Assembly (NCBI GenBank): GCA_947447465.1
Contig: CANFKE010000008.1
Coordinates: forward strand, 1 to 64,000
Origin: Chitinophagaceae bacterium
GTDB taxonomy: Bacteria; Bacteroidota; Bacteroidia; Chitinophagales; Chitinophagaceae
DNA: 64,000 nt
Reading direction: 5' to 3'
Shown: positions 37,260 through 46,811 of the stretch, in pieces
How positions within the stretch are numbered: position 1 is the first letter of the stretch
How the letters are laid out: the number at the start of each line of letters is the position of its first letter
Made by a program: the position numbers and the translations under genes
Notes under the pieces: model-generated
The model's input: only the letters and a program-made list of their open reading frames with translations
Database searches by the model: none
Told to the model about the DNA's origin: nothing

Positions 37260-37312
37260 TTAAAAATAAGATAGCCGCCCGGTGGGGGCGGCTATCTTAT
37301 TTTATTTCTTTT
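37260..37312. terminator. bidirectional terminator between the non-coding stretch and the TPR gene
   Basis: AAGATAGCCGCCC (37268-37280) pairs perfectly with GGGCGGCTATCTT (37286-37298) around 5 nt; T-runs occur on both sides, so it can end the minus-strand TPR gene and anything reading rightwards. Confidence 0.85.
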
Positions 37313-37330
37313 TTGTTGTAGGCTTAGCCG

Positions 37331-38962
37331 TTACTTTTTTTTTACGGGTGCCTTAGGGGCAGCGGTGGCCTTCTTAGGTGCGCCACCGCCTTTTTCCATT
37401 TCTTCAATTTGCTTGATCAGACCGTCATTTGCATCCACTGCACGCAGCTTATCCATATAGATCTTTGTCTTTTCTTTGTTCTTCGCATTATAGTTGTAGA
37501 ACAGCAGGTATTGATAAGCTCTTACTACGTCGCCTTTCTTCTCCGGCTTAGCAATGTCCGGACCTAATTTATCCAGCCATTTTTCGAATGATGGAGCTGC
37601 AAGTCCGGTGGTCGCTTCAGAGTCGATAGCAGACTGTACACGTGCGTGCCAGTATGTAGAAGATGCCTGATCAGCATATTTATCTTCAAACTTTACAGCC
37701 AGATCATTTGCTTTTTTCCAGTCTTTGCAATAGTAGTACATAACAGTTCCCCAGAAATAGTCGAGCGCCTGAGTAGAAGGATTGCTCTTGATGAGGTTAT
37801 TGTACCAGTCGCCGGCATTGCAGTATTCTTTCTTGAACCTGTAAGCCTCAGCGATCTGACGGTAGATGTCGGTCTTGTTCTGAGATGTATCAGAAGCGAT
37901 ACCCTTGTTGTAGTAGAAGCTTGCAGAGTCAACATTGTTGAGTTTCAACCATAGTTTGCCGTACTCTACATAAGCAGCAGGTAAGATGTTCTTTGGTTTC
38001 TGCATAAGGAAGTATTTACGCAGGTTCTTTACCGCTTCAATAGAATCGCCACACTCTGCCTGTGAGAAACCGAGAATACCTGTCAATTCTACTTTCTTTT
38101 CTTCCGGTGGATTTTGTTTCATCAGCTCATCGGCCAATTTCGCTGCTTCGCAATAAGCCTTTGCCTGATAGAGGATACCGGCGAAAGTGATCTGATCAGT
38201 TACGGTGTTGTCTGACAGAGATATATACTTTCTGATGTTGGTCAGAGAGAGGTCGTAGCTGCCGGTGCGCTGATAAGCCAATGCCAACTGCTGGTAAGGC
38301 ATTGGGTTGGTGTTATCGGCATCTTTAGCCTTATTGTAAAATTCGAGTGCGCTCTTATAGTTACGTGCATCGTACCAAAGATCACCGATACGAGTAAGTA
38401 CCAGAGAGTTGTTAGGATTCTTCTCTGTAATAGATTCGTAGTTGTTCATGGCTTCACCACCACCGCCTGTCATTTTGCGGTAAGCATCGCCAAGGCCCAA
38501 ATGCACTTCCGCATCATTAGGGTTAGCCGCCAGTGCTTTTTTGTACCATTCGATAGCTAGTTGCAAATCGGCACCTTCTGAGTAAGTGAGTGCATTGGCA
38601 GCATACAGCCAAGGCATATATTCTTTTTTCTTTCCCTTCAATGCCAGATCTCTTGCTATCTGCATACCCTTTGCCGCGTCTTTCTGAGCAAAAGCTACAC
38701 GGGCAGTACCTGAAATGTTAGCTGCATCATCAGGGTATTTTTCGAACTGGTACTTTGCCTTATTGATATTTCCGGCATCGAGGTAAGACAGGCCGAGATA
38801 GTAGTTGGCCAGCGCGTCTTTTACAGACAGCGGTGTAAGCACCTTCTGTGCGCTCACGTAGTTTTTATAATCATACAGCTTCTTACCCGCTTCTGTGGTT
38901 TGCTGTGCGCTTGCAGAGAAAGCTATTGCTAAAGCTGCAGTGATCGTGATCAATTTTCTCAT
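37331..38962 (-). CDS. exported tetratricopeptide repeat protein
   Basis: A 543-residue protein with signal peptide MRKLITITAALAIAFSASAQ. From about residue 25 to 500 it is a chain of TPR units (for example ANYYLGLSYLDAGNINKAKYQFEKY, PNDAEVHLGLGDAYRKMTGG, NPMPYQQLALAYQRTGSYDLSLTNIRKYI), then a short Lys/Ala/Pro-rich tail ending PVKKK. It is encoded 32 bp downstream of a PstS-like lipoprotein gene on the same strand; the pairing of a PstS-like protein with a TPR protein is often seen in Bacteroidota, usually behind a TonB gene, which is not visible here. Periplasmic scaffold role inferred. Confidence 0.85.
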   Translation of the reverse strand: MRKLITITAALAIAFSASAQQTTEAGKKLYDYKNYVSAQKVLTPLSVKDALANYYLGLSYLDAGNINKAKYQFEKYPDDAANISGTARVAFAQKDAAKGMQIARDLALKGKKKEYMPWLYAANALTYSEGADLQLAIEWYKKALAANPNDAEVHLGLGDAYRKMTGGGGEAMNNYESITEKNPNNSLVLTRIGDLWYDARNYKSALEFYNKAKDADNTNPMPYQQLALAYQRTGSYDLSLTNIRKYISLSDNTVTDQITFAGILYQAKAYCEAAKLADELMKQNPPEEKKVELTGILGFSQAECGDSIEAVKNLRKYFLMQKPKNILPAAYVEYGKLWLKLNNVDSASFYYNKGIASDTSQNKTDIYRQIAEAYRFKKEYCNAGDWYNNLIKSNPSTQALDYFWGTVMYYYCKDWKKANDLAVKFEDKYADQASSTYWHARVQSAIDSEATTGLAAPSFEKWLDKLGPDIAKPEKKGDVVRAYQYLLFYNYNAKNKEKTKIYMDKLRAVDANDGLIKQIEEMEKGGGAPKKATAAPKAPVKKK

Positions 38963-38994
38963 GTTATTACTACTGTATTATTTACTGTTTTATA

Positions 38995-39924
38995 TTATTT
39001 ACTGTTTTGTTGTTGGCCTGAATGGTTGATCTCTACATCTCTTATAGATACTTCCATGCGCAGCGGATAGAGGTGTGCGTAAGCAAATATGAGCTGACCG
39101 CGTCCTCCCATTAAGAAGTTTGCAAATCCTGTGCCAAGTCCGGGATAACTTTCGCGGCTCACATAATAGAGCTTGCGAACGAACGGATATTCTTTGAGCC
39201 CTATGTAGGCAAGGTAAGGTTTTAAATATTGCCTGAGCGAGTCATTGAAAACAGAAACAACCCGAACGTTTTTAATGAAAGTGCCTGTATTACCCGGGTC
39301 TGAAGAATCGCAGACATCGGCAAGACCTGCAAAACCGATCGCATCAGGGTTCTTCATAACGTAGTCCACCACAGCTTTATTACCTTTTGCAGCATATACA
39401 TTCTTCCCCAGTTTCTGACCCTTTAGCAGAGAGTCGGTAATGTATCTTACCAAGCTTGATGACTGATCATCGAATACTACGGTGTATTTCTTTTTGGTGT
39501 ATTCACCTGTAAGGATGCCTTTGATTTGAGGGACATCCATGATACTGTCGGGATTCTCATTATTGACAATGAGTGCTACGGCATCTTTGGCCAGAGCTAC
39601 AGATGTAGGATAGAAAGATCTTTGTTCAGCGATCTTCTTTTCATCGGCTGTAAGTTCGCGGGTAACAAGAATAAGGCGTGCTTTGTTTTCAAAGTAATCT
39701 TTGAAGCACTCAGCCTCTGTTTTGTAATGGATGGTGACTTTAGCATTGGGGAAACTGCTGTCAAAAACCTTAGATTGTTCTTCTATAACAGCCCTGTACG
39801 TCTCATCTGCTGAGATGTCAATAGCTCCCGAAGACAAGGTGTCGGGGTGCTTGGGCGTATCATCGCAAGACAAGCTTAGTACGGAAAAAGAAACGAGAAG
39901 AATAGCAATTGCCCAACCACGCAT
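38995..39924 (-). CDS. PstS-like substrate-binding lipoprotein
   Basis: A 309-residue protein with lipobox VLSLSCDD (Cys about 20). The mature part follows the phosphate-binding PstS fold: EEQSKVFDSSFPNAKVTIHY, LILVTRELTADEKK, VALAKDAVALIVNNENPDS, QIKGILTGEY (phosphate-binding protein motif), NPDAIGFAGLADV. No PstCAB transporter genes are near, so this may be a TonB-linked or sensing protein and not a classical transport component. Ligand is not shown. Confidence 0.82.
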   Translation of the reverse strand: MRGWAIAILLVSFSVLSLSCDDTPKHPDTLSSGAIDISADETYRAVIEEQSKVFDSSFPNAKVTIHYKTEAECFKDYFENKARLILVTRELTADEKKIAEQRSFYPTSVALAKDAVALIVNNENPDSIMDVPQIKGILTGEYTKKKYTVVFDDQSSSLVRYITDSLLKGQKLGKNVYAAKGNKAVVDYVMKNPDAIGFAGLADVCDSSDPGNTGTFIKNVRVVSVFNDSLRQYLKPYLAYIGLKEYPFVRKLYYVSRESYPGLGTGFANFLMGGRGQLIFAYAHLYPLRMEVSIRDVEINHSGQQQNSK

Positions 39925-40072
39925 AAATCACAATTTTACAAATAATTCAAAAAGATAGTGTTGTTGCTTTAAAGTTTGTAACAATTATTTAACAGCGCAA
40001 GATACCACCTGAAATGGAAAAAGAAACCATGCCAAGCATGTTGGTATCTGTGTTTACTTACTGATAAAATGG

Positions 40073-40306
40073 TCACATGCCATTTTTATACCTTCCGATA
40101 CCCAGGTAAATGCGGAAGCCACCATATACAGTGAGTAGGCCTGCCATGCCAAATACCAGACCAGTAGATAGTTCTATAGTACCAAAATGCCTGCTGTATA
40201 TTACAAATCCTGCCAGTCCCAGATATACTGTTCCCATCACGAAATCTAGTATCGCTCTGAAATTAGTACCTGTTTTATTGGCCTTCTGATTGTCTGCTGC
40301 GCTCAT
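40073..40306 (-). CDS. small two-helix membrane protein
   Basis: A 77-residue protein. A short polar start (MSAADNQKANKTGTN) is followed by two membrane helices, FRAILDFVMGTVYLGLAGFVIYS and LSTGLVFGMAGLLTVYGGFRIYL, and a basic end GIGRYKNGM. It lies 148 bp from the PstS-like gene with the same orientation. A common type of unannotated Bacteroidota inner-membrane protein; function unknown. Confidence 0.72.
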   Translation of the reverse strand: MSAADNQKANKTGTNFRAILDFVMGTVYLGLAGFVIYSRHFGTIELSTGLVFGMAGLLTVYGGFRIYLGIGRYKNGM

Positions 40307-40409
40307 GTTATTTTATTCTGTTGCAAATGTACTATTAGAGATGCAGAAATTCCCCAATTCCATAATTATGAACGGCTCAATTGCTGAATGTGTAATAATT
40401 GCCTATATG

Positions 40410-40868
40410 TTATACGGATTCTACAAGGGCTTTTATCTGAACGAGGATAGGGTTCCAGCCTTCGCCGTTGTTTCGGGCATCATTATACCTCTTTTCGCTA
40501 TTGGCTACGGTAGAAAAGTCGCCTTGATTCACATCGAGTCTGGTCTGGCCATTTTCTTCTGTAAGTGTATAGGTGACAGTAAGGTAATTTGCCGGAATAT
40601 CTTCAATTGCCGGATCGTTCGGATCGAAGGTGGTGTAGATAAGTTGTTTATTGGGCACGATGGCCACAATATGACCTACTACAGCAATAAATAATTGACC
40701 ATCGAAGATACCTTCCCATGTGAGGGGGCTTCCTACATTATAATCTGAAGTGGCTGCGCAACCAAACATATATTTTTTGGTCTGTTCGGGATCGGTCAAA
40801 GCATCCCAAACCTTGTCTGCAGGGGCATTTATGGTAATAGTGCTGTTAACGAACAGAGGGGTGTTCAT
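40410..40868 (-). CDS. SRPBCC (AHSA1-like START) domain protein
   Basis: A 152-residue protein with the AHSA1/SRPBCC pattern: VNSTITINAPADKVWDALTDPEQTKKYMFGC at the N-terminus, LTWEGIFDGQLFIAVVGHIVAI in the sheet, TVTYTLTEENGQTRLDVNQGDF, then the long C-terminal helix region EGWNPILVQIKALVES. These domains form a hydrophobic ligand cavity; the ligand is unknown. Single gene 50 bp after the MBL-fold gene on the same strand. Confidence 0.87.
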   Translation of the reverse strand: MNTPLFVNSTITINAPADKVWDALTDPEQTKKYMFGCAATSDYNVGSPLTWEGIFDGQLFIAVVGHIVAIVPNKQLIYTTFDPNDPAIEDIPANYLTVTYTLTEENGQTRLDVNQGDFSTVANSEKRYNDARNNGEGWNPILVQIKALVESV

Positions 40869-40918
40869 GGTAGTTGGTTTTGACTCAAATATAAATAAGA
40901 ATTGCTGATGAGATGCAG

Positions 40919-41758
40919 TTAAAACAGGCTTATCTGTACCGGTTTTGGTGGAGCAGGTCTGTGTATTGCCGGTTTGCGGAATGGATGTTCGGTATCAGTG
41001 ATGTGATATACTGACGATTCTTCATAGCGCGATGCAACGGAGATATGTGTATTACGGGCATGAGTATTGAACAGGCGTAATGCCAGATCTGGGTCATTAT
41101 TGTCTTTGGATAGATGTGAGAGCAATAAATGACTGAGGAAGCGGGAGCGGTGGGCCATGAATAATTCTAATGCCTGAACATTGGACAGGTGACCATGACC
41201 ACTGCGGATACGGTTTTTGAGATGGTGAGGATATCTGCCATTCTCCAGCATATCCGCGTCATAATTGGCTTCGAGAAATACCGCATTACAATCGGTGAAA
41301 TTGTCGATGACATTGCTGCAAACAGCACCTATATCTGTGAATACGCCTATTTTGACCCCATTGCCCGAAATGACAAAGCTGTGCGGGTCTATGGCATCAT
41401 GAAATTTAGGGAATGCCATTACCGACAGGTTACCGATGTTGACCGGAGTATAGGCTGTAAATGAGAATACCTGTGCCGGGTCAACCCTTAATCTGCTCTG
41501 TCTGAATGTTTCGGCAGTGATATAAACGGGTAATTTATGTTTGGATGCAATACTTTCTACCCCTTTAATATGGTCGCCATGCTCGTGAGAGATGAACAGC
41601 GCCTTGACCTTATCCATTGAAAGGTCGAGCCGTTTCATGCGTTTTTCGGTCTCTCTGCAAGACAGACCGGCATCTACCAGCACGGCTTCATTGTCATTAG
41701 CTATGTAATAACAGTTGCCATTGCTGCCCGAATTGAGGGATGTGATGTAGAGCGACAT
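40919..41758 (-). CDS. MBL-fold metallo-hydrolase, YycJ/WalJ-like
   Basis: A 279-residue beta-lactamase-fold hydrolase. Zinc ligands include ISHEHGDHIKG (about 56-66), the HxHxDH motif, and later KFHDAIDPHSFV. The start SLYITSLNSGSNGNCYYI and DAGLSCRETEKRM are typical of the YycJ group, which relates to exonuclease-type MBL proteins. Later, GHLSNVQALELFMAHRSR and LLLSHLSKDNNDPDLA also agree. Substrate is unknown, probably nucleic acid. Confidence 0.87.
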   Translation of the reverse strand: MSLYITSLNSGSNGNCYYIANDNEAVLVDAGLSCRETEKRMKRLDLSMDKVKALFISHEHGDHIKGVESIASKHKLPVYITAETFRQSRLRVDPAQVFSFTAYTPVNIGNLSVMAFPKFHDAIDPHSFVISGNGVKIGVFTDIGAVCSNVIDNFTDCNAVFLEANYDADMLENGRYPHHLKNRIRSGHGHLSNVQALELFMAHRSRFLSHLLLSHLSKDNNDPDLALRLFNTHARNTHISVASRYEESSVYHITDTEHPFRKPAIHRPAPPKPVQISLF

Positions 41759-41805
41759 AGCGCAAAAATAGGCTGATTTACTGCCGCTTACAAAACAATA
41801 TTGTT

Positions 41806-42087
41806 TCAGGCCAATACGTCGGCCAGTTCGGGTGATTTACCGAACACTGCTTTGGCATAAGGACAGAGCGGGATGATCTTCAATTCTTTTTCCCGGGCAA
41901 ATTTTACCACTGCATTGATTAATTGCTTACCTAATCCGCGGCCTTCAAATGCTTCGGCCACTTCGGTATGGTCTATGATAAATTGTTTTTCTCCTGAATA
42001 GACATAATGCATCGCTGCTATTTCGTGACCATCAACTTCGATGAAGAATCTGCCTTTTTTACCATTGTCGGCTTGTTGTATGTTCAT
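41806..42087 (-). CDS. GNAT-type N-acetyltransferase (YjdJ-like)
   Basis: A 93-residue short acetyltransferase of the Gcn5/YjdJ group. Motifs: FFIEVDGHEIAAMHYVYSG, IIDHTEVAEAFEGRGLGKQLI (acetyl-CoA loop with RGLGKQL at about 50-56), and KIIPLCPYAKAVFGKSPELADVL, in which Cys and Tyr positions are typical. Substrate unknown. It lies downstream of the YceI gene with a terminator between, so it probably has its own promoter. Confidence 0.87.
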   Translation of the reverse strand: MNIQQADNGKKGRFFIEVDGHEIAAMHYVYSGEKQFIIDHTEVAEAFEGRGLGKQLINAVVKFAREKELKIIPLCPYAKAVFGKSPELADVLA

Positions 42088-42116
42088 GATGTTATAAATA
42101 TTAAGAGGTGCTCATG

Positions 42117-42154
42117 TATAAAAAATGCGGGTTGCTATCTGCATAGCAACCCGC
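42117..42154 (-). terminator. intrinsic terminator after the YceI gene
   Basis: Minus-strand GCGGGTTGCTAT pairs with ATAGCAACCCGC around 4 nt, then a T-run (TTTTTT) at 42118-42125 on the minus strand. Confidence 0.85.
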
Positions 42155-42162
42155 TGTGTATA

Positions 42163-42690
42163 TTATTGCTGAACCAACTGAATGTTAGCGTGTAGTTTTA
42201 CTTCTTCGCTTACCAGTGCACCACCAGCTTCAGTAAGAGCGTTCCAGTTAAGGCCGAAGTCTTTACGGTTGATCTTGCCGTTCACTTCAAAACCTGCTTT
42301 TACATTGCCCCAAGGATCTTTAGCGATACCATTGTACTCTACAGCCAAAGTAACCGGTCTAGTTACATCTTTGATGGTAAGGTCGCCATGGAGTTCATAT
42401 GCTTCATCGCTCTTTTTGGTGAACCCTGTAGAGGAGAAAGTAAGCTTTGGATATTTTTCTGTTTCAAAGAAATCACCGCTTTTCAGGTGGCCATCGCGTT
42501 GATCGCTATTTGTGTTGATAGAATCGACATTGGCTTCAAAGTTGATTTTAGCGTTCTCGAAAGTATCGCCTGCAACTACAGTGCCTGAGAATTCCTTAAA
42601 ATTACCTGTAACGGTAGTGATCACGAGGTGTTTTACCTTGAATTGCATTTCTGAATGTGATGCGTCGATCGCCCAATTTGTTGTGCTCAT
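42163..42690 (-). CDS. YceI family polyisoprenoid-binding-like protein
   Basis: A 175-residue beta-barrel protein without a signal peptide. Motifs: NWAIDASHSEMQFKVKHLVI, FSGTVVAGDTFENAKINFEANV, SINTNSDQRDGHLKSGDFFETEKYP, which is the classic YceI block, and GFEVNGKINRKDFGLNW. The family binds isoprenoid chains or amphiphiles. Most members are periplasmic, but this one has no leader. It is 59 bp after the pirin gene on the same strand, probably in the Crp/Fnr-linked group. Confidence 0.92.
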   Translation of the reverse strand: MSTTNWAIDASHSEMQFKVKHLVITTVTGNFKEFSGTVVAGDTFENAKINFEANVDSINTNSDQRDGHLKSGDFFETEKYPKLTFSSTGFTKKSDEAYELHGDLTIKDVTRPVTLAVEYNGIAKDPWGNVKAGFEVNGKINRKDFGLNWNALTEAGGALVSEEVKLHANIQLVQQ

Positions 42691-42749
42691 TTTGTTTGTT
42701 TTTTTAAGTTTTGAAATTGTTTGTTTTGTTATGAAAATGTATTGAATTC

Positions 42750-43619
42750 TTAATATCTGATCTCTCCGTATTTGCCATCAAAGAAGTCGCCATAAGCGGC
42801 AGCTATTTCTTTGCTTGAGTTCATTACAAATGGACCTTCCGCAACAATAGGTTCGGAGTAGTGGCTGCCTCCAAACAATATTACATGTGCCTGAGTAATA
42901 CCGTTGTTGCTGAATGTTAGATCTCCGTTATCTTGCTCGAAAGCCACTACTTCACTTTTGCTAAATACCGTGCCATTTATTTTTATCTCTTCAGATGGTA
43001 TGAAAGCCGCGTATTCCAAGGTGTCTTTTGTAGGGTAGGTAAAAGATGCTTTAGGGTTGAGGGTGATATGGTACATGAACTCGTTGAGGAATGTAGTGAC
43101 AGGAGATGCGTTAACGCCACAGGTGCCTATCAGTACTTTTATTGTGCCTGCATCGTCCGGTAATTCGGTGATAGGCATGTCTGCAGGCTGTACCGCAAGG
43201 TAGTCGGGTAATTCTGCTTTATTCTTAGCAGGCAGATTGATCCAAAACTGGAGCCCGTGCAATATACCTCCTTGTTGTACAAAATCGGGTGCGGGGTTTT
43301 CGTCGTGGATCACACCATTGCCGGCTTTCATCCACTGAGCCCCTCCGGCGGTAACAATGCCATGATGTCCTCTGCTGTCGTAGTGTTGCAATGCACCACT
43401 GAAGAGATAGCTAAAGGTAGCTATACCTCTGTGCGGGTGAGCAGCCTCTCCTGTGGGTGGCTTGGGTATGCCAGCCTTTTGTTCGGTAGGGTAGAGGTGA
43501 TCTAAAAATACGAACGGGCCGACCGCGTGAAGATGATGATTGGGGATAAGTCTGTTGACCAGCAGATGTCCTACTCTTGCATTCATACCCCCGCTGCTGA
43601 TCTTTATTTTCTTTTCCAT
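42750..43619 (-). CDS. pirin family protein
   Basis: A 289-residue bicupin protein. I start at 43619 (MEKKIKISSGGMNARVGHLL), because the in-frame extension to 43724 runs through the promoter and palindrome region. Motifs: VFLDHLYP, HPHRGIATFSYLFSGALQHYDSRGHHG (first cupin, about 60-86, with the His metal ligands), WMKAGNGVIHDENP, and the second cupin FLNEFMYHITLNPKASF. Pirins bind iron and may act as quercetinases or redox-linked regulators. Regulation by the adjacent Crp/Fnr protein is inferred. Confidence 0.92.
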   Translation of the reverse strand: MEKKIKISSGGMNARVGHLLVNRLIPNHHLHAVGPFVFLDHLYPTEQKAGIPKPPTGEAAHPHRGIATFSYLFSGALQHYDSRGHHGIVTAGGAQWMKAGNGVIHDENPAPDFVQQGGILHGLQFWINLPAKNKAELPDYLAVQPADMPITELPDDAGTIKVLIGTCGVNASPVTTFLNEFMYHITLNPKASFTYPTKDTLEYAAFIPSEEIKINGTVFSKSEVVAFEQDNGDLTFSNNGITQAHVILFGGSHYSEPIVAEGPFVMNSSKEIAAAYGDFFDGKYGEIRY

Positions 43620-43664
43620 TTTTTGTTGTTTTCGTTTGTCATAGCTTATCGCTTTTGACAACAC

Positions 43665-43695
43665 AAAGGTGCAACAAAGGGAAGGTCGTTTCCAA
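43665..43695 (-). promoter_or_regulatory. promoter of the pirin gene
   Basis: On the minus strand, TTGG (43695-43692) and CACCTTTG (43672-43665) are 19 bp apart, matching the Bacteroidota -33/-7 spacing with one mismatch per box. Start of transcription would be near 43658, about 40 bp before the ATG. Confidence 0.45.
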
Positions 43696-43732
43696 TGACA
43701 TTTGACAAGAAAGAGACTTGACATTTGTCAAG
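43695..43732. promoter_or_regulatory. candidate FNR-like operator pair
   Basis: TTGACATTTGTCAA (43718-43731) sits in the palindrome CTTGACATTTGTCAAG (43717-43732), two 5-bp arms TTGAC/GTCAA around 4 bp, the same architecture as the FNR site. A second, imperfect copy ATGACATTTGACAA lies at 43695-43708. They are between the pirin gene and the Crp/Fnr-family gene. Regulation of the pirin gene is an inference. Confidence 0.6.
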
Positions 43733-43746
43733 TTTTTTGTGTGGAT

Positions 43747-44355
43747 CTATTTCTGTAACGCTTTCTTTCTGATGCGGGACAGGGTCTCGGGGGAGATGCC
43801 CAGATAAGAAGCGATCATATTTTGCGGAAAGCGCTGCAGGAAAGTCGGGTTGTTTTGCAGCAGGTCCAGAAAACGGTCTTCTGCAGTCATACTGATGGAA
43901 GCATGGATACGTTTCTGCGTAGCAATGGAATGTCGCTGATCGAGCAATGCTATTGTTTTGCGGAATGCCGGTGAATTGCTGACCAAATGCTGCATTTGCT
44001 CTGAAGTAGCTACCAACAATTCACAATCTTCGATCGCATCAATGTTGAACCGGGAAGGGGTAAGCATGGTAAAACTTTCTCTATCTGATACCCACCAATT
44101 CTCAATGCCAAAGAAGATAATGTGCTCCAAGCCTTTATCATCTACCGAGTATTGGCGCAGGGCACCTTTCACTATAAAGGCTATATACTTACATACATCA
44201 CCTGCCTGCAGAAAGTATTGTTTCTTTCTGATCTTTCTGGAAGTGAATGCGACCTTGATCAGTTCAAATTCTTCATCAGTTACCGGTGCGCCGGAATATT
44301 CGCTTACATATTTTCTGAGCGCATCGTACATGTTTACCTCTTGCTGATTGGACAA
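43747..44355 (-). CDS. Crp/Fnr family transcriptional regulator
   Basis: A 202-residue regulator. The N-terminal cyclic-nucleotide-like domain runs from about residue 15 to 120 (KKQYFLQAGDVCKYIAFIVKGALRQYS); the C-terminal winged helix ends in DLLQNNPTFLQRFPQNMIASYLGISPETLSRIRKKA, where the recognition helix is SPETLSRIRKK. There is no Cys cluster typical of oxygen-sensing FNR. It probably regulates the divergently or downstream located pirin gene 127 bp away through the palindrome at 43717. Confidence 0.9.
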   Translation of the reverse strand: MSNQQEVNMYDALRKYVSEYSGAPVTDEEFELIKVAFTSRKIRKKQYFLQAGDVCKYIAFIVKGALRQYSVDDKGLEHIIFFGIENWWVSDRESFTMLTPSRFNIDAIEDCELLVATSEQMQHLVSNSPAFRKTIALLDQRHSIATQKRIHASISMTAEDRFLDLLQNNPTFLQRFPQNMIASYLGISPETLSRIRKKALQK

Positions 44356-44392
44356 TCAAAAATAAGGCATTTCATACTAAAATGAGTAGTTG

Positions 44393-44758
44393 TTATTTTT
44401 CGTCAGGTATGAATTTCATTGATATGGAGTTGACGCAATGGCGGGTATTTTTGGCAGTAAAACGCTCGCCGGTAAACACATGTCCGAGATGACCATTGCA
44501 ATTGGCACAAATGATCTCTACACGATGACCGTCTGCATCAGGTACTCTTATTACAGCACCTTTTATTTCATCGTCAAAAGATGGCCATCCGCAGTGTGAA
44601 TCGAATTTACTTTCTGAGCGGTAAAGCGGTGTGTCGCAGCGACGGCAGATATAGGTGCCTTTTTGTTTGTTGTCGGTATATTCACCGGTGAATGCACGTT
44701 CGGTGCCTTTGTGCAATATCACTCTTGCTTCTTCCGGTGTCAGTTCGTTCAGTTTCAT
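44393..44758 (-). CDS. msrB: peptide-methionine (R)-S-oxide reductase
   Basis: Reduces the R-sulfoxide of methionine in oxidised proteins. I start at 44758 ([20 protein letters not shown]), a canonical MsrB beginning; an in-frame ATG at 44911 would add 51 residues without family similarity. The 121-residue domain has zinc Cys pairs [11 protein letters not shown] and [22 protein letters not shown] and the catalytic Cys in [11 protein letters not shown]. No MsrA gene adjacent. Confidence 0.93.
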   Translation of the reverse strand: MKLNELTPEEARVILHKGTERAFTGEYTDNKQKGTYICRRCDTPLYRSESKFDSHCGWPSFDDEIKGAVIRVPDADGHRVEIICANCNGHLGHVFTGERFTAKNTRHCVNSISMKFIPDEK

Positions 44759-44903
44759 GTAGTCGTATTGTGGTATAAAGTTACGTGGAATGCGAGAATC
44801 GGGCAATCGGAGCATGCCGCATTTTGTCAATGGTAGTATAGGTAGATCAATGAAGGGTGATCTCAAAGAGCAGGGAGCTGCCTGCTGTGCATTTTTTGCT
44901 GAT

Positions 44904-46811
44904 TTATACATCCATAAATTCCCATGCGCTCTGGTATGCGTTCAGTGATTCGGCATAGGCAATGAAGTCAGAGTAGAAAGGCAGACGAGATAGGGTGCCG
45001 CTGTCGCCAATGATGACCAGTTTTTTACGGGCCCGGGTCATGGCTACATTCATACGCCTGATATCGGATAGAAACCCGATGATATTGTCGGTATTGCTGC
45101 GGACCATACTTATGTACATGATGTCGCGTTCCTGCCCCTGAAAGCTGTCTATAGTATTGATGGTGATCTTACTTCGATAAGGTTGTAAGTATGCAGCGTG
45201 CTGGTATTGCTCCTGCAAAACCAGTATCTGTTGTCTGTAGGGAGATATGATCCCTATAGTGGGGAAATTTTCAGGCGTATAATGTGACTGTAATGCAGTG
45301 ATGAGCTGCTCCATGTGTTTGAAGAGCAGTATTGCCTCCTCGGGGTTGCTGGTACTTGTGCCTTCTGTTTTTTCATCGAATCCGCAGCCTGCGGTATCAA
45401 CAAAAGCCAGTGGTGCATCGTTGTCATGCAGTAGATGCTGTGCTACAGAGCCATGCGCTATAAGTTTGTCGTCATAAAATACTTTTGATGAATAACCCAT
45501 TATCTGTTCATTCATGCGGTACTGTTCCTGCAGCAAGACAACACTTTCGGGATGGAGAGCAACGCATTTCTCGAGGAGTGTGTGAGACAGACCTTGTTTT
45601 GCGGCTTCATTACTTTTGATGGTGGGCGGCAACTGGCAGTGGTCGCCGGCAAGTACTACTTTCTTCGCTTTGAGTATGGGTATCCAGCAGGCAGGTTCCA
45701 GAGCTTGCCCGGCTTCGTCTATAACAAGCGTATGATATTTTATATCGCGTACCGTATAATGGTTGGCCCCAACCAGCGTGGCAGTGATGACCTGAGCTTT
45801 GGCAACAATATCATCAATGATATATTGTTCTGTGTTGCCCACGTCTTTCATTATTTTTCTGGCTTCGTCGAAGAGGGCCTTTCTTTGCTCCCGTTCGGCT
45901 TTGCCAAAGCTGCGTTTATATTTATGCGCCATGTTCTTAAATTCTGACGCACGTTGCTTCAACTTCTTTATTTCTTTATTCGCGCTATGTTCGCCCATCT
46001 TACTATCGAGCGTAAGTGCCATTAAATGATCAGATACACGGGCGGGGTTGCCTACGCGTAATACATTCAACCCTTCTTCAGATAACTTTTCGCTGAGCAG
46101 GTCAACAGCCGCATTGCTGGGAGCTACTACCAGTATCTGTTGATGATCGTGCCGGATCAATGCCTTTATTGCCTGAACCAGAGTGGTGGTCTTGCCCGTG
46201 CCGGGAGGGCCATGTACTATTGCCAGTTCATTGGCCTGAATGATCCTGTTAACGGCCTCTTGCTGCATTGCATTGAGTCTGGCGTTGACTATTGTATCAA
46301 GAGAAGTGTCGAATGCCGGTTTGGTCTGCCCAGTCAATATATTGATCAGCCGGCTTTCATCCTTCTTCTCTGCCATTGAAGTAGCGAGTTTCAAGGCACT
46401 GTTCATTTCTTCGTAGCTATTATCGTCGAAGAGGAGATCTATACCCAGTTTGCCATCGTCGGCCCAATCGGGTAGTTCGTCAGTACGAAGACTTATCTTT
46501 AGTTTGTTACCTCCCTGGTAAGTGATAGTACCTTCAATTCTATGTTCTTTAGGTTCGTGGTTGGAGAATAGTACTGCTGATGCCCCAAATCTTAATTGAT
46601 GATTTACATCGTGGTGAGTGGTGCGTTCTACTTCAACAGTGAGATAATCGCCCCTGCCCAGTTCTGTACCTCTGATGGCTATAGGATACCAGCTTAGTCC
46701 ATTGGCTCTGCGTTCTGCTACAGATGAACGTTCTGTAAGTTGTATATATGCATTCCTGTCTTCTTCCCGTTCTAATTTCAGCAGGTCGAGCAGGCTCTTA
46801 AAGTATTCCAT
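44904..46811 (-). CDS. superfamily I DNA/RNA helicase, IGHMBP2-like
   Basis: A 635-residue helicase of the Upf1-like group. The N-terminal beta-barrel region (to about 165) is followed by Walker [16 protein letters not shown] (about 200-214), motif [13 protein letters not shown] (about 366-376), motif [14 protein letters not shown], and motifs [23 protein letters not shown] and [19 protein letters not shown]. Such bacterial proteins are commonly annotated AAA-domain or IGHMBP2 helicases and unwind DNA or RNA 5' to 3'. The cellular role is unknown. The msrB gene follows 145 bp later. Confidence 0.9.
   Translation of the reverse strand: MEYFKSLLDLLKLEREEDRNAYIQLTERSSVAERRANGLSWYPIAIRGTELGRGDYLTVEVERTTHHDVNHQLRFGASAVLFSNHEPKEHRIEGTITYQGGNKLKISLRTDELPDWADDGKLGIDLLFDDNSYEEMNSALKLATSMAEKKDESRLINILTGQTKPAFDTSLDTIVNARLNAMQQEAVNRIIQANELAIVHGPPGTGKTTTLVQAIKALIRHDHQQILVVAPSNAAVDLLSEKLSEEGLNVLRVGNPARVSDHLMALTLDSKMGEHSANKEIKKLKQRASEFKNMAHKYKRSFGKAEREQRKALFDEARKIMKDVGNTEQYIIDDIVAKAQVITATLVGANHYTVRDIKYHTLVIDEAGQALEPACWIPILKAKKVVLAGDHCQLPPTIKSNEAAKQGLSHTLLEKCVALHPESVVLLQEQYRMNEQIMGYSSKVFYDDKLIAHGSVAQHLLHDNDAPLAFVDTAGCGFDEKTEGTSTSNPEEAILLFKHMEQLITALQSHYTPENFPTIGIISPYRQQILVLQEQYQHAAYLQPYRSKITINTIDSFQGQERDIMYISMVRSNTDNIIGFLSDIRRMNVAMTRARKKLVIIGDSGTLSRLPFYSDFIAYAESLNAYQSAWEFMDV

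Noticed and set aside
37056-37274. 72-codon open frame before the TPR gene on the plus strand
   Set aside because: No recognisable family, a mixed composition, and its stop codon is inside the terminator stem of the opposite gene. Likely chance.
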